This document shows positions 55,280 to 63,081 of a DNA stretch of 64,000 nt, piece after piece. The stretch comes from Granulicella sp. Its GTDB lineage: Bacteria > Acidobacteriota > Terriglobia > Terriglobales > Acidobacteriaceae. Below the pieces are notes generated by a model. It ran no database searches. It was not told the DNA's origin and saw nothing but the letters and a program-made list of their open reading frames with translations. The stretch is from NCBI GenBank assembly GCA_025408425.1, contig JANXYX010000005.1, positions 57,652 to 121,651 of the forward strand, in the 5' to 3' direction. Made by a program: the position numbers and the translations under genes. Each line of letters begins with the position of its first letter. Position 1 is the first letter of the stretch.

Positions 55280-57063
55280 TACTCTTTCTCCTCGCCCGCG
55301 CCAATCCACGCTTCCAGTAGACGCGTGCTCTGCACTGGCTCACGTCGAATGTGATCGGTCACATGTTCAAATATTCCCCGGCTAACACTCCCGGCACGGG
55401 ATGCTTCCGGCCCCGCCTCCGTCCCATCTGTTAGCCGCTCCGTTTGTGGGGCTGCTATCTGCTCGTGCCCAACCATAGATCCGGCTGAACTCTTTGCTGA
55501 GTTCGTCTCAGCCAGCAGCAACGGCTCATTCAACGTATCCTTCACTTGCTGCGCCACTGGTTTCAACACAAATAAAACGATCAATACTCCACACAGCCCG
55601 ATCATCAGCGTCCGCGCCAATCCAGGCTGCGAGTGCAGCAGCCCCTTCAAACTCTCTGCAACACGGTCCATCCCTGCCGCCTTCAACACTGGCGCATTCG
55701 ACATGAATCCCACGTTCTCCATCACCACTTGATCTCCACGCTTTGCGTCATAGCCCACTGCGGCCTGTGCCAACTGTTCCAGCCGCCTCATCTCCTCCGC
55801 ACTACGCGGCTTCCACACCGTTTGCTCCTGTTTGCCTGCACCATCGCTTACCGCGCGATCATTCACTACTACCGCAGCGGTCACTCGCCGGACACGCCCT
55901 GGTCCCTGCTCCGTGTGCATTAGATGTTTGCTCACTGCATACGTGCCGTTCTCCTGTCGAATACTCTGCCCCTGTCCGCCGCTTTGCGGATATACCGGCA
56001 ACAACTCACGCTGCAATAATGGTGGCGTCCCCGGAGCAGCAGCTGCCTGCGACCCCGCCACTGCTCCCGTTGGTGCGGGTGTCGGCGAATTGCTTGCCGT
56101 ACCTGGCACGCCGCTGGCTCGAGCTTGGGTTGCGGATGTCTGTTCGTTCTTCTGCATCGTCACCGTAGCGATCTCGCTCGGATCGTAAATCTCATCTGTT
56201 CGCTCCTCCGCGCCCTCGTCATAACTCACGTTCACCGTCGCGCGAACATTGTCACGGCCTGCCAGCGGCTCCAGCACCGATATCAGCTTTGCCTCCATCG
56301 CCTGTTCCACGTCACCCGCGGCAGCATCCTTCAGCCGCGGCTTTAGATTCACCCGTCCATCAGCATCCACTAGAGTGACTTGCTCAGGACTCAGGCTCTC
56401 GACTGATCCGGCCACTAAACTCCGAATAGCCTCCACCTGCTCTGGATCCATTGCTGCTCTTTTTAACTTCAACACCACCGAAGCCTTCGCCACCTTCTCC
56501 TTGTCGACAAACAGGCTTTGTTGAGGAAGCACTAAATGCACCCGCGCCGAATGCACTGCGCTGATCGTTCCGATTGTGTGTTCAAGTTCTCCTTCCAGTG
56601 CCCGCTGATAGTTCACGCGTTCGTCGAACTCGCTGCCTACCCAATTCGGCTTATCGAACAATTCAAAACCCAGTCGACCTGTCTGCGGCATGCCCTTCGT
56701 AGCCACCTCCATCCTGGCCTTATCCAGCATCTCCGCAGGCACCTGTATCCCCGAACCGTCTGCAGTCATTTCGTACGGAACACTCGCCGCCGCCAATTCC
56801 TGCGACACCTGCTGCACATCCTTGCCCTCAAGTCCGGAGAACAACACTCTCCAATCCGGCCGCTGCGCAAACCAAACCATCCCCGCGCACGCCGCCGCCA
56901 AAAATGCTACCGAAGCCAACAACCACGTCCGCTTCCCGGCTGGCATCGCAGCAAGCCTCTGCCGCAATGCTGCAACCATCGCCGCTATCTGCTCCGCCGG
57001 ACCGTCTGCCACTTCAGCCTCTCCAACCCGCCGAAGTCCTGCTGCTTGTCCCGTCTCTGCCAT
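55279..57063 (-). CDS. fliF: Flagellar MS-ring protein FliF
   Basis: 594 residues from the ATG at 57063, preceded by GGAGG. The YscJ/FliF core is AQRPDWRVLFSGLEGKDVQQ, with a first membrane helix (WLLASVAFLAAACAGMVWFA) before it and NWVGSEFDERVNYQRALEGE, LEHTIGTISAVHSARVHLVL after it. A second helix lies at about 480-500 (RTLMIGLCGVLIVLFVLKPV). The C-terminus binds FliG. A proline- and serine-rich linker (about 310-345) is present. Confidence 0.96.
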   Translation of the reverse strand: MAETGQAAGLRRVGEAEVADGPAEQIAAMVAALRQRLAAMPAGKRTWLLASVAFLAAACAGMVWFAQRPDWRVLFSGLEGKDVQQVSQELAAASVPYEMTADGSGIQVPAEMLDKARMEVATKGMPQTGRLGFELFDKPNWVGSEFDERVNYQRALEGELEHTIGTISAVHSARVHLVLPQQSLFVDKEKVAKASVVLKLKRAAMDPEQVEAIRSLVAGSVESLSPEQVTLVDADGRVNLKPRLKDAAAGDVEQAMEAKLISVLEPLAGRDNVRATVNVSYDEGAEERTDEIYDPSEIATVTMQKNEQTSATQARASGVPGTASNSPTPAPTGAVAGSQAAAAPGTPPLLQRELLPVYPQSGGQGQSIRQENGTYAVSKHLMHTEQGPGRVRRVTAAVVVNDRAVSDGAGKQEQTVWKPRSAEEMRRLEQLAQAAVGYDAKRGDQVVMENVGFMSNAPVLKAAGMDRVAESLKGLLHSQPGLARTLMIGLCGVLIVLFVLKPVAQQVKDTLNEPLLLAETNSAKSSAGSMVGHEQIAAPQTERLTDGTEAGPEASRAGSVSRGIFEHVTDHIRREPVQSTRLLEAWIGAGEEKE

Positions 57064-57126
57064 CAACCAAAGCTCCCCTCCAATACCTCAAAACGTCTCG
57101 CCGTTCAGCCAACATCTACGCTTTAC

Positions 57127-57453
57127 TTAAAACTGCAAATTCATCATTTGCTGGTACGCAGCAACCGCCTTGTTCCGCACCTGAAGAGCTAACTCAAATG
57201 CCATATCAGCTTTCTGCGTCGCGATCATTGCATCGTGAATCTCGCCTCCCTGGCCACTGATCACGCCCGTCACCGCCTGTGCTGCCTGTTGATCCAGGGC
57301 CGCCGTCTGCTGCACCATAGCCCGCATCATCCCCGCAAACGGAACTCCCGCGGCGCTCGCAGCATCGGTGGAAATTTCACTACTCTGTAGGCCGCCAATC
57401 GTTCCCGCGATCCGGCCCAACCCATTGCCAAGTTCGTTTCCAAGTCCCGTCAT
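57127..57453 (-). CDS. fliE: Flagellar hook-basal body protein FliE
   Basis: 108 residues. The C-terminal FliE signature is IHDAMIATQKADMAFELALQ followed by VRNKAVAAYQQMMNLQF. The N-terminal half is variable. FliE joins the MS ring to the rod. Gene order flgB-flgC-fliE-fliF is classic. Confidence 0.95.
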   Translation of the reverse strand: MTGLGNELGNGLGRIAGTIGGLQSSEISTDAASAAGVPFAGMMRAMVQQTAALDQQAAQAVTGVISGQGGEIHDAMIATQKADMAFELALQVRNKAVAAYQQMMNLQF

Positions 57454-57487
57454 CTTTCGTCTCCTCTAGCTAGAACATCCGCCACTA

Positions 57488-57997
57488 CTACTTCAATATC
57501 TCCAGCGATGCAGTAACCATGCCCTTTTCTGCCTGTACTGCTGAAGCGTTCATTCCATAAGCACGTGTCGCGCCCATCAGATCCACCATCTCTGTCAACG
57601 GACTAATGTCCGGATACGCCACATATCCATCCGCTCCGGCATCAGGGTGCTGCGGGTCATATCTCATCAAGGGTGCGCTGGCATCACTGATCACGCCCGT
57701 CACTGCAACTCCGCCTGAAACCGTCTTCGCATCGGTATAACTGCCTGGGAAACTACTCATAAATCCCCCACTCGAACCGCTGCTAATCGATCCCATCTCG
57801 CCCATCTGGCCAACCAGCGACTGCTGGAAACTACCTCCGCCCTCAGCCGAGAACACGACATGATGTCGCTGGTACGGCCCTCCTTCCGGCGTCTGTGTCG
57901 TCTCCGCATTTGCCATATTCGAGGCCACCACCTCCGCCCGCACTCGCTCTGCCTTCAACGCTGAGGCACTCACATCCATCACGCCAAATAGATTCAT
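57488..57997 (-). CDS. flgC: Flagellar basal-body rod protein FlgC
   Basis: 169 residues. The N-terminal rod motif is LFGVMDVSASALKAERVRAE followed by VVASNMANAETTQTPEGG, and the C-terminal motif is DPQHPDADGYVA-like (DPQHPDAGADGYVAYPDISP) and TEMVDLMGATRAYGMNASAV. It has a serine/glycine-rich insert (about 75-105) that makes it slightly longer than the usual ~140 residues. It starts just after the flgB stop. Confidence 0.94.
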   Translation of the reverse strand: MNLFGVMDVSASALKAERVRAEVVASNMANAETTQTPEGGPYQRHHVVFSAEGGGSFQQSLVGQMGEMGSISSGSSGGFMSSFPGSYTDAKTVSGGVAVTGVISDASAPLMRYDPQHPDAGADGYVAYPDISPLTEMVDLMGATRAYGMNASAVQAEKGMVTASLEILK

Positions 57998-57999
57998 GT

Positions 58000-58359
58000 C
58001 TACTTGACCTCCGCGCGAATTGCGCTCATCACATTAGTAAATTCATGCTTCAGCAGCTCCACTCCCAGGCGAAACTGTAGCTGGGTCTTTGCCAACTGAA
58101 TACCCTCGCGGTCCATGGAGACATTGTTCCCATCCGGTCGCGCGACCAGGCCATCCACATTCACCGCTTGGGCCGGATGTTGCCTACTATCCGCGCTGCT
58201 ATTAAGCAGCCGTGTCATCTCCTGCTCAAAGTCAAACCCCTGCGCCTTATACCCAGGCGTATCGATATTGGCCATATTGCCTGTTGTCAACTTCATCTGA
58301 TCGCTCGTCAGATCCAGATACCGCCCTAAAGCGTCACTCAGCGCTGTCGTCACTTGCAT
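58000..58359 (-). CDS. flgB: Flagellar basal-body rod protein FlgB
   Basis: 119 residues from the ATG at 58359, preceded by GGAGGT six bases upstream. The rod motif LSDALGRYLDLTSDQMKLTT and GNMANIDTPGYKAQGFDFEQ, and the C-terminal FRLGVELLKHEFTNVMSAIR segment, are typical. An in-frame ATG at 58401 is a poorer start. It is the first structural gene of the cluster, and a terminator hairpin and a sigma-54-like site lie upstream. Confidence 0.95.
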   Translation of the reverse strand: MQVTTALSDALGRYLDLTSDQMKLTTGNMANIDTPGYKAQGFDFEQEMTRLLNSSADSRQHPAQAVNVDGLVARPDGNNVSMDREGIQLAKTQLQFRLGVELLKHEFTNVMSAIRAEVK

Positions 58360-58384
58360 CGTTGCACCTCCACGCAAGTACGAA

Positions 58385-58400
58385 TGCACTCCACCAACCA
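58385..58400 (-). promoter_or_regulatory. Weak candidate sigma-54 promoter before flgB
   Basis: The minus strand reads TGGTTGGTGGAGTGCA: GG-N10-GC spacing, GTGCA at -12, but the -24 element lacks CAC. It lies between a terminator hairpin and the flgB ribosome site, with a predicted start near 58374. The position is better than the sequence. Confidence 0.3.
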
Positions 58401-58428
58401 AACGAAAGCGCCCTCAAATGAGGACGCT
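58398..58428 (-). terminator. Terminator-like hairpin between the regulator gene and flgB
   Basis: In minus-strand RNA AGCGUCCUC pairs with GAGGGCGCU (one G-U pair, loop AUUU), followed by UUCGUUUGG. It lies about 65 bp after the sigma-54 activator stop and would separate regulatory genes from the structural operon. Confidence 0.55.
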
Positions 58429-58491
58429 CTTAGAATCTATTGCAAAGGCTTCCGCGACCTTACTTGACTCGAAGTGACCCGCGACGGGCCT

Positions 58492-59793
58492 TCAGCTTCG
58501 AGTGGCTCGTCGAAAACGAATCTCCTCTACCCCAATCTCCCGCCTCGCCCCACACAGAATTGATGCACGCTCCAACACATGCATCAACTCGCGAACATTT
58601 CCCGGCCAGTTATATTCCTGCAGCTTTGCCGCAGCTTCAGCAGTCAGTCGCTTCCGCGGCATAGCCTGCCCAAGCTGCTCCAGAAAGTACTCCGTCAACA
58701 GGCTCATATCTTCCATCCGAGTTCGCAGCGCCGGAACCTCCACCGGAAAAACCGCCAGCCGATGATATAAATCAAGCCGGAAAGTCCTCTCCGTAGCCCG
58801 CTGCTCAAGTGGTTGATGAGTCGCCGCAATCACTCGCACATCTACCCGCAAAGTCTCGTTGTCACCCACTCGCTGCAATTCGCCACACTCTAGGAAGCGC
58901 AGCATCTTCGCCTGCAGCGCCATCGGCATCTCCCCAATCTCATCCAAAAATAGTGTTCCTCCATCCGCCGCCTCAATCCGTCCCGTCCGCGATTGCACCG
59001 CACCGGTGAAGGCCCCCCGCGTATGCCCGAACAACTCAGCCTCCAACAATGCCTCAGGAATTGCCGCGCAATTCAGCACAGCAAATGGTCGGCCGGCTCT
59101 GGCACTCAATCGGTGCAGTGACCTAGCCACTACTTCTTTGCCAGTCCCCGTCTCACCCTCAATCAACACAGTGGTCGAACGCGGAGCCACCATCCGAATC
59201 AACGCCGCCAACTCCCGCATTGGCTCACTCGTCCCGACCATCTCCGGGAGCATCAGTGCTTCAGGCAACGCCGACCCCACGCCGCCCGCCAGTATCTCCC
59301 GCCTGTCTGTATCTTCCCGCACCGCTATCTGCGACGGATACTGCGCCCCCGTTATCCTGGTTCCCAGCGCACGCCCTCCACTCCCTGGCACTACCAGCGG
59401 AGCCGACGCCCAGACCGCCGTATCGTTCAACGGAGCATCCTGAGCCTCACGCAAAGCATGCAGCAGTTCATTCCTCCGTGGACTACGAGCCCCTCCGCTC
59501 TCCGTCGAACCATCGACTCGCAGCAACTCCATTCCCGGATACATTAGCCGAATCTGACCAGCAAACTCACTGACTTCCAAATCTGGCAGCCAGCTATCTA
59601 CCAGCAGAGCCTCTGAACGTGAAGCCTCCAAAAAGGCCAGTGCCTCCGCCCCTCCACCAGCCTCTCGTACCTGCCACCGAAGTCCCGTCAACGAAGCCCG
59701 AAGTCTCTGCCGCAATCCCATATCCGCAATCGCCAAAACCACAGTCCGCATCATTCCTACATCCACCAGCCCCGACGTCGCTCCTGCTGCCAT
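58492..59793 (-). CDS. Sigma-54 activator (AAA+) with degenerate receiver domain and no DNA-binding domain
   Basis: 433 residues, NtrC family. The N-terminal 1-100 resemble a receiver domain: the putative acceptor Asp66 is in ALLVDSWLPDLE, but the acidic pair and the late Lys are not clear. The AAA+ core has Walker A GETGTGKE (213-220), the sigma-54 contact loop GAFTGA (260-265) and Walker B LFLDEIGEMP (281-290). The protein ends soon after NWPGNVREL, with VEEIRFRRATRS, so the usual Fis-type helix-turn-helix is missing, as in the FlgR of epsilonproteobacteria. It probably activates flagellar sigma-54 promoters from solution. The start overlaps the upstream stop (TAATG). Confidence 0.9.
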   Translation of the reverse strand: MAAGATSGLVDVGMMRTVVLAIADMGLRQRLRASLTGLRWQVREAGGGAEALAFLEASRSEALLVDSWLPDLEVSEFAGQIRLMYPGMELLRVDGSTESGGARSPRRNELLHALREAQDAPLNDTAVWASAPLVVPGSGGRALGTRITGAQYPSQIAVREDTDRREILAGGVGSALPEALMLPEMVGTSEPMRELAALIRMVAPRSTTVLIEGETGTGKEVVARSLHRLSARAGRPFAVLNCAAIPEALLEAELFGHTRGAFTGAVQSRTGRIEAADGGTLFLDEIGEMPMALQAKMLRFLECGELQRVGDNETLRVDVRVIAATHQPLEQRATERTFRLDLYHRLAVFPVEVPALRTRMEDMSLLTEYFLEQLGQAMPRKRLTAEAAAKLQEYNWPGNVRELMHVLERASILCGARREIGVEEIRFRRATRS

Positions 59794-60044
59794 TATCTCG
59801 ATCCCCTGTTCTCTTCATTGGCTTCCATCGCTTGAACTACAAGACTTCGCATTGTCTCCACCGCAGCATTCAGGCGCAGACACTCATGCACCCCATCCAC
59901 CATCGCCTCCCGCATCGCGTCGGGACCACCTTTCAACATGCCCAGTTCCAACTTGCACCGCAACACTGTCAACGGCTGACACAACTCGTGCAACGCCACT
60001 TCAATTCCAGAAATCACATCCAATTCCACCCGGGCCGAATCCAT
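59793..60044 (-). CDS. Stand-alone 83-residue histidine-kinase dimerisation/phosphotransfer-like protein
   Basis: 83 residues. The segment ALHELCQPLTVLRCKLELG has the H-box shape of HisKA domains (H-E-L-x-x-P-L-T), with His19 as the candidate phosphosite. It is followed by a second helix ending LNAAVETMRSLVVQAMEANE. There is no ATP-binding (HATPase_c) domain, sensor or membrane segment. It overlaps the OmpR-type gene at its start and the sigma-54 activator at its end (both TAATG junctions), so the three are translationally coupled. It might act as a minimal phosphotransfer or dimerisation adapter between the two regulators, or with an unlinked kinase. The function is inferred. Confidence 0.75.
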   Translation of the reverse strand: MDSARVELDVISGIEVALHELCQPLTVLRCKLELGMLKGGPDAMREAMVDGVHECLRLNAAVETMRSLVVQAMEANEENRGSR

Positions 60045-60799
60045 TAAGCGCCCACCAAGCCAATGCCTGCAGCAGCCCCCAAGCGGTCCTCGTACACCGA
60101 GACCACCATCTTCCGCACACCCGCCATCTGATACCCCTCGCCGCGCACCGTCTCGATAACAGCGCCATCCATGTCTCCTTCGCGCACCACCGCTCCAAGT
60201 TTCTTGCGGAGATAGTTAACGTAGACATCTACAACATTCGTTCCCGCATCCGGAGACATATGCCAGACCTCCCGTAGTAGTTCGATCCGCGTGCAACACC
60301 GCCCGCCTCGGCGCATCAAGAACTCCAGCAGTGAAAACTCCTTCGCTGTCAGTTCGATCCCGCAGCCATTCCGTGTCACCCTGCGCTCCATTCGGTTTAT
60401 CTCCACCTCACCGTGTCGCAGTATCGGATCAGCAAAGTTCTCCCGCCGCCGCAGCAACGCTCTACACCGCGCCGTCAGTTCATGGAAGCTGAATGGTTTC
60501 AGCAGGCAATCGTCCGCACCAAGGTTCAAACACTTCACCCGTTCTTCTACCTGGCTGCGGCCCGTCAACACCAGTACCGCCGTCCCATTAAACTGACCGC
60601 GCATCTCCGCCAACACCTCGGTTCCATCCTTGCGAGGCAAGCTCAGGTCTAAGACAATCAGATCCGGTCGATGCTCACGCGCGTATTGCAAGCCAGCCTC
60701 TCCGTCGCCAACCCAGGCGACCTCATGACCCTCGAGCTTCAACCCCTTCTGCAGAAACAACCCAAGTGCAGCATCATCTTCCACAATCAATACCTGCAT
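60044..60799 (-). CDS. OmpR/PhoB-type response regulator at the head of the flagellar locus
   Basis: 251 residues. The receiver domain is intact: Asp8-Asp9, phosphoacceptor Asp51 (LIVLDLSLPRKDG), Thr79 and Lys101 (KPFSFHELTAR). The C-terminal winged-helix domain (about 125-220) shows LTAKEFSLLEFLMRRGGRCC, RIELLREVWHMSPD and TNVVDVYVNYLRKKLG. About 25 extra residues follow the wing (from VRKMVVSVYED). No histidine kinase gene adjoins it except the 83-residue HisKA-like gene that overlaps its stop. It probably controls this locus or its own promoter in 60800-61024. Confidence 0.93.
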   Translation of the reverse strand: MQVLIVEDDAALGLFLQKGLKLEGHEVAWVGDGEAGLQYAREHRPDLIVLDLSLPRKDGTEVLAEMRGQFNGTAVLVLTGRSQVEERVKCLNLGADDCLLKPFSFHELTARCRALLRRRENFADPILRHGEVEINRMERRVTRNGCGIELTAKEFSLLEFLMRRGGRCCTRIELLREVWHMSPDAGTNVVDVYVNYLRKKLGAVVREGDMDGAVIETVRGEGYQMAGVRKMVVSVYEDRLGAAAGIGLVGA

Positions 60800-60996
60800 T
60801 CGTCTCTCCCAGTTCGACCCGATGCAGTCACATAGAAAATGTTACCCATGGGCTGCTGTGCTATTACCTTGGTTCATTCCCTCGCTGTATACAAGCCACA
60901 ATTAAATTTTCGATAGGTACCAATTCCAAAGTGGGAATCTTGCATGCCCGCCACCGATCACTCTTGGATACTGTGATCAAATATTTATTTCCCTAA

Positions 60997-61022
60997 TTCG
61001 CTTTTTATTCGCTACAATTCGG
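60997..61022 (+). promoter_or_regulatory. lexA promoter with three TTCG direct repeats
   Basis: TTCGC (60997-61001), TTCGC (61008-61012) and TTCGG (61018-61022) are spaced 11 and 10 bp apart, one helical turn. TACAAT (61013-61018) is a good -10 hexamer ending seven bases before the lexA ATG. No Shine-Dalgarno is present, so the transcript may be leaderless. The repeats are a candidate autoregulatory LexA operator. Confidence 0.5.
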
Positions 61023-61024
61023 GC

Positions 61025-61630
61025 ATGGCTATCACGCGTCGGCAAAAAGAGGTTATCGACTTCCTCTCTGGCTTCACCCAGAAGAACGGTTACTCCCCTT
61101 CCTACGAAGAGATTGCCAGCGGACTAGGCCTGAGTTCCCTCGCCACCGTTCACAAACACATCACAAATCTGCAGAACAAAGGCCTGCTGCAACGAGCGCA
61201 CAACCGAAGTCGCTCGATCGATGTCCTCCCTTCCCGCTCTGGGAAGAAGGGTTCCGATCGCCTGCCGCTCCTCGGCCGTATTGCCGCAGGGCAACCCGTA
61301 GAAGCCATTGAAACTGCAGAGAGCATCTCTCTCGGAGACATTATCGGCAACCGCGAAGTCTTTGCCTTGGAAGTCCGTGGTGATTCCATGCGCGATGAGC
61401 ACATTGTCTCCGGCGACTACGTCCTTGTAGAGCGAACCCGCACCGCCCGCGAAGGAGAGATTATCGTAGCCCTCATCGACGGCAGCGATGCCACCTTGAA
61501 GCGCTTCTACCGCGAGGGCAGTATGATTCGGCTTCAGCCTTCCAACTCTGAGATGGCTCCCATCTATGCTCCTGCAGCCAGCGTCAGTATTCAGGGCAAA
61601 GTACTGGGCGTCCTCCGGAAGTACGCTTAG
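61025..61630 (+). CDS. lexA: SOS transcriptional repressor LexA
   Basis: 201 residues, typical length. The N-terminal winged-helix domain is RQKEVIDFLSGFTQKNGYSP followed by SYEEIASGLGLSSLATVHKH. The self-cleavage site Ala88-Gly89 is in LLGRIAAGQP. The catalytic dyad is Ser121 (RGDSM) and Lys159 (ATLKRF). RecA-stimulated self-cleavage inactivates it after DNA damage. The ATG follows the -10 hexamer by only six bases. Confidence 0.96.
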   Translation: MAITRRQKEVIDFLSGFTQKNGYSPSYEEIASGLGLSSLATVHKHITNLQNKGLLQRAHNRSRSIDVLPSRSGKKGSDRLPLLGRIAAGQPVEAIETAESISLGDIIGNREVFALEVRGDSMRDEHIVSGDYVLVERTRTAREGEIIVALIDGSDATLKRFYREGSMIRLQPSNSEMAPIYAPAASVSIQGKVLGVLRKYA

Positions 61631-61848
61631 TCTCCACATCTCCAAGCCTTGGAAGCTCAAAAGCATCAGGACTCCTATCACTTAGGGCTGTTCGCCGCAA
61701 TCCCACACACCCGCCAGACTAGCCCCTCCCTTCCCTTCCCATGACATTCCGGTAAACCCTTAAACTATTTACGGAACTACCACGCACCCTCCTGCGTAAC
61801 CACCTTCCGACACGTTATCCAGCGCAACCGAAATTCGGGAGTCACACC

Positions 61849-63057
61849 TTGGCTACAAATCGCAAAAGCAAACGTACCCTCTGGATCTGGACAAGCATCA
61901 CCGTCCTGCTCGTTGCCGCTATCCTCGGAGCCGCAGTAGCCGCTCGTGGTAACAGCACAAAGCTTGAGCCCTCCCAACTCGCTAAGGTCGAACGCGGTGA
62001 CATCGCCAGATCCGTCGTTGCTACCGGCAAGGTTCAGCCCATCACCAAGGTCGAGGTCAAATCCAAGGCGTCCGGTATTGTGACGAACCTCAACGTTGAC
62101 ATCAACGACCACGTCAAGCTCGGTCAGACTCTCGCGCAACTCGATCAGGTTGAGATTCTCGCCCAGGTCGCAGCTCAAAAGGCTCAACTCAATGCCGCCG
62201 AATCCAATGCTCGCGCCGCCGCCGCTGCTATCCAATATGACAAGGTCAACGCCGAAGCCCCCGACCTTCCCATGTATAAGAACACCTACGATCGTGCTCT
62301 CCAAATGTCCAAAGACGGCGTAGTCTCACGGCAGGCCCTCGACGACGCTCAGCAAAAATATCTCTTCGCCGCCAACACCCGCGATAAGGCCGTGGCACAG
62401 ATCACAGTTGACCGCTCCAAGCTCCAGCAGGCCCAGGCACAGGTCGCGCAGTCACAGGCCTCCCTCAAGCAGCTCGAAGAGCAGCTCTCATACACCACCA
62501 TTACCTCTCCCATGGATGGCGTAGTTCTCTCTCGCGACGTCGAAAAAGGCGACGCCGTCAGCTCTATCCTTGTACTTGGCTCCACTGCCACCCTGGTCAT
62601 GACCGTAGGCGACATTCGCCAGGTCTACGTACAGGGCAAAGTCGACGAGTCCGATATAGGCAAGGTCTATCTCGGCCAGGCCGCACGTATCAAGGTCGAA
62701 TCCTTCAAAGACAAAACCTTCTACGGCAAAGTGACCCGCATCGCTCCTCTCGGCGTCGAGAAAGATAACGTCACCACATTCGAGGTCCGCGTCTCCATCG
62801 ACAACCCCGGCGGCGAACTCAAGGCCAACATGACCGCCAACGCTGAAATCTTACTCGAAGAGCACAAGAACGTCCTCACTGTTCCCGAGCAAGCCGTCAT
62901 CTACGACAAGGATCGCAACGCCTCTGTCGAAGTTCCGGACCCCAAGGAAAAGAAGGGACGTCGCAAGGTAGCCATCACAGCCGGTCTCTCAAACGGCACC
63001 AAGACCGAAGTCCTTTCAGGCCTCAACCCAGACCAGACCGTCATCCTCCAGCAATAG
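61849..63057 (+). CDS. Membrane-fusion (HlyD/MacA-type) periplasmic adaptor protein
   Basis: 402 residues from a TTG at 61849, with GGGAG seven bases upstream. There is no ATG upstream in frame. An N-terminal helix (about 10-30, LWIWTSITVLLVAAILGAAV) anchors it. The lipoyl-type motif is SKASGIVTNLNVDINDHVKL, followed by an alpha-helical hairpin (about 95-200, Ala/Gln-rich) and beta-barrel segments with VLSRDVEKGDAVSSILVLGS. It would join an inner-membrane pump to an outer-membrane channel. No pump follows inside the window. Confidence 0.93.
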   Translation: MATNRKSKRTLWIWTSITVLLVAAILGAAVAARGNSTKLEPSQLAKVERGDIARSVVATGKVQPITKVEVKSKASGIVTNLNVDINDHVKLGQTLAQLDQVEILAQVAAQKAQLNAAESNARAAAAAIQYDKVNAEAPDLPMYKNTYDRALQMSKDGVVSRQALDDAQQKYLFAANTRDKAVAQITVDRSKLQQAQAQVAQSQASLKQLEEQLSYTTITSPMDGVVLSRDVEKGDAVSSILVLGSTATLVMTVGDIRQVYVQGKVDESDIGKVYLGQAARIKVESFKDKTFYGKVTRIAPLGVEKDNVTTFEVRVSIDNPGGELKANMTANAEILLEEHKNVLTVPEQAVIYDKDRNASVEVPDPKEKKGRRKVAITAGLSNGTKTEVLSGLNPDQTVILQQ

Positions 63058-63081
63058 CCTCATCGCAGTAAGGAGCATTCG

